Source of the DNA: Chloroflexota bacterium
GTDB lineage: Bacteria > Chloroflexota > Limnocylindria > Limnocylindrales > CSP1-4
Reading direction: 5' to 3'
Assembly: GCA_003152165.1 (NCBI GenBank)
Contig: PLZO01000010.1
Location: 30,055 to 63,123, forward strand
Length of the DNA stretch: 33,069 nucleotides
Below the pieces are notes generated by a model. It did no database searches and had not been told where the DNA came from. It saw nothing but the letters and a program-made list of their open reading frames with translations. Every line of letters begins with the position of its first letter. The first letter of the stretch is position 1. Shown piece after piece: positions 32,357 to 33,069 of this stretch. Both the position numbers and the translations under genes were made by a program.

Positions 32357-33069
32357 ATGAGCCTCTCCCGTCACCTGCTGTCGGTCGACCTCGGTCGAGG
32401 TACCCGGCGATTCCAGCGCTTCGTCACCCTGGGCGGGGCCAAGCCCTCCGGCCAGCCTCCCCGCCCCCGGGGCGTGCTCGACCCGGACCTGCTGCGGGCC
32501 GCCCTTCCGCAGGCGTTTCGCAAGCTCGATCCGCGCCTGCTGATCAAGAACCCGGTGATGTTCGTGGTCGAGATCACGGCCGCGCTGGTGACGCTCATCG
32601 GGATCGCCGACGCGACCGGCCTCGAACCCACGACCGGACCCGCTGGGCTCGGATTCCAGGTCCAGATCGGCGTCTGGCTGTGGTTCACGGTTCTCTTTGC
32701 GACGTATGCCGAAGCGGTGGCCGAGGCGCGCGGGCGGGCCCAGGCCGCCACGCTCCGACGTACCCGCTCGGAGACGACGGCCCATCGACGCCGGCCCGAT
32801 GGCTTGCTCGAGGCGGTCGGATCGTCCGAGCTGCGCAAGGGGGACATCATCGTCGTCGAGGCGAACGAGACGATCCCCGGCGACGGCGACGTCATCGAGG
32901 GCATCGGCTTCGTGAACGAGTCGGCCATCACCGGGGAGTCGGCGCCGGTCCTCAAGGAGCCCGGAACCGACATCCGCAGCTCGGTCACCGGGGGTACCAC
33001 GCTGACGAGCGATCGGCTGGTCATCACGGTTACGGCAAATCCCGGTGAGACGTTCCTCGACCGCATGAT
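32357..33069 (+). CDS. kdpB: K+-transporting ATPase ATP-binding subunit KdpB, 3' end cut by window
   Basis: The first 237 codons of the P1A-type ATPase subunit are present. An N-terminal extension of about 55 residues rich in Arg and Pro precedes the first helix. The KdpB-typical RNPVMF-like motif reads KNPVMFVVEI (about 64-73). Then come FATYAEAVAEARGRAQAATLR and the actuator-domain block VEANETIPGDGDVIEG. The dephosphorylation motif TGES is at about 192-195 within NESAITGESAPV. The phosphorylation-site DKTGT lies beyond the window. The ATG at 32357 follows kdpA by 4 nt. It powers K+ uptake through KdpA. Confidence 0.97.
   Translation, partial: MSLSRHLLSVDLGRGTRRFQRFVTLGGAKPSGQPPRPRGVLDPDLLRAALPQAFRKLDPRLLIKNPVMFVVEITAALVTLIGIADATGLEPTTGPAGLGFQVQIGVWLWFTVLFATYAEAVAEARGRAQAATLRRTRSETTAHRRRPDGLLEAVGSSELRKGDIIVVEANETIPGDGDVIEGIGFVNESAITGESAPVLKEPGTDIRSSVTGGTTLTSDRLVITVTANPGETFLDRM

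Overview
This is a high-GC window (by eye well above 60% G+C) with dense bacterial gene packing. It carries two paralogous kdpD/kdpE-like sensor pairs, a KimA-type K+ importer, kdpFABC, PolX, GGDEF proteins and a MoxR/DUF58 cluster. Several genes appear to start without a Shine-Dalgarno sequence, with a TACNNT hexamer 6-7 nt before the start codon. Protein style and gene content fit an uncultured, high-GC Chloroflexota-like bacterium (Limnocylindria/Ellin6529 type), but this is an impression, not a placement. I see no rRNA, tRNA, CRISPR array, IS element or phage gene.

Layout. Positions 1-6867 are all on the minus strand: a left-truncated acetyl-CoA synthetase, a 370-bp non-coding gap with a repeated palindrome-like motif, an MscS channel, an IclR regulator, a glutamate-1-semialdehyde-aminomutase-like class III aminotransferase and a DUF885 peptidase-like protein. 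Next (6980-9820, minus) is a 946-residue protein. It has a degenerate adenine-methyltransferase-like N-terminal half with a zinc ribbon, a disordered linker, a helical segment, and a C-terminal block that looks like a PD-(D/E)XK nuclease fold. Divergent from it is a MoxR / DUF58 / DUF4129-membrane-protein operon (9858-13706). It converges on a TPR protein with a very acidic tail (13714-14574, minus). Then follow, on the minus strand, an unknown membrane protein, a PHP-domain DNA polymerase X, a GAF-GGDEF protein and a three-GAF-GGDEF protein.

Positions 21502-22885 hold a clearly decayed glutamate decarboxylase: two in-frame stops and three frameshifts.

The right third (22977-33069, plus) is a potassium-homeostasis island: sensor kinase 1 (DUF4118-GAF-HisKA-HATPase), response regulator 1, KimA-like importer, sensor kinase 2, response regulator 2, a small unknown protein, a stand-alone receiver protein, a 28-aa membrane peptide, kdpF, kdpA and kdpB (cut by the window end). 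Direct repeats of TTGAG/TTGAC in exact 11-bp register lie just downstream of both response-regulator genes. They precede kimA (three copies) and the kdp segment (two copies), as expected for OmpR/PhoB-type operators. The simplest reading is that one or both regulators control both K+ uptake systems.
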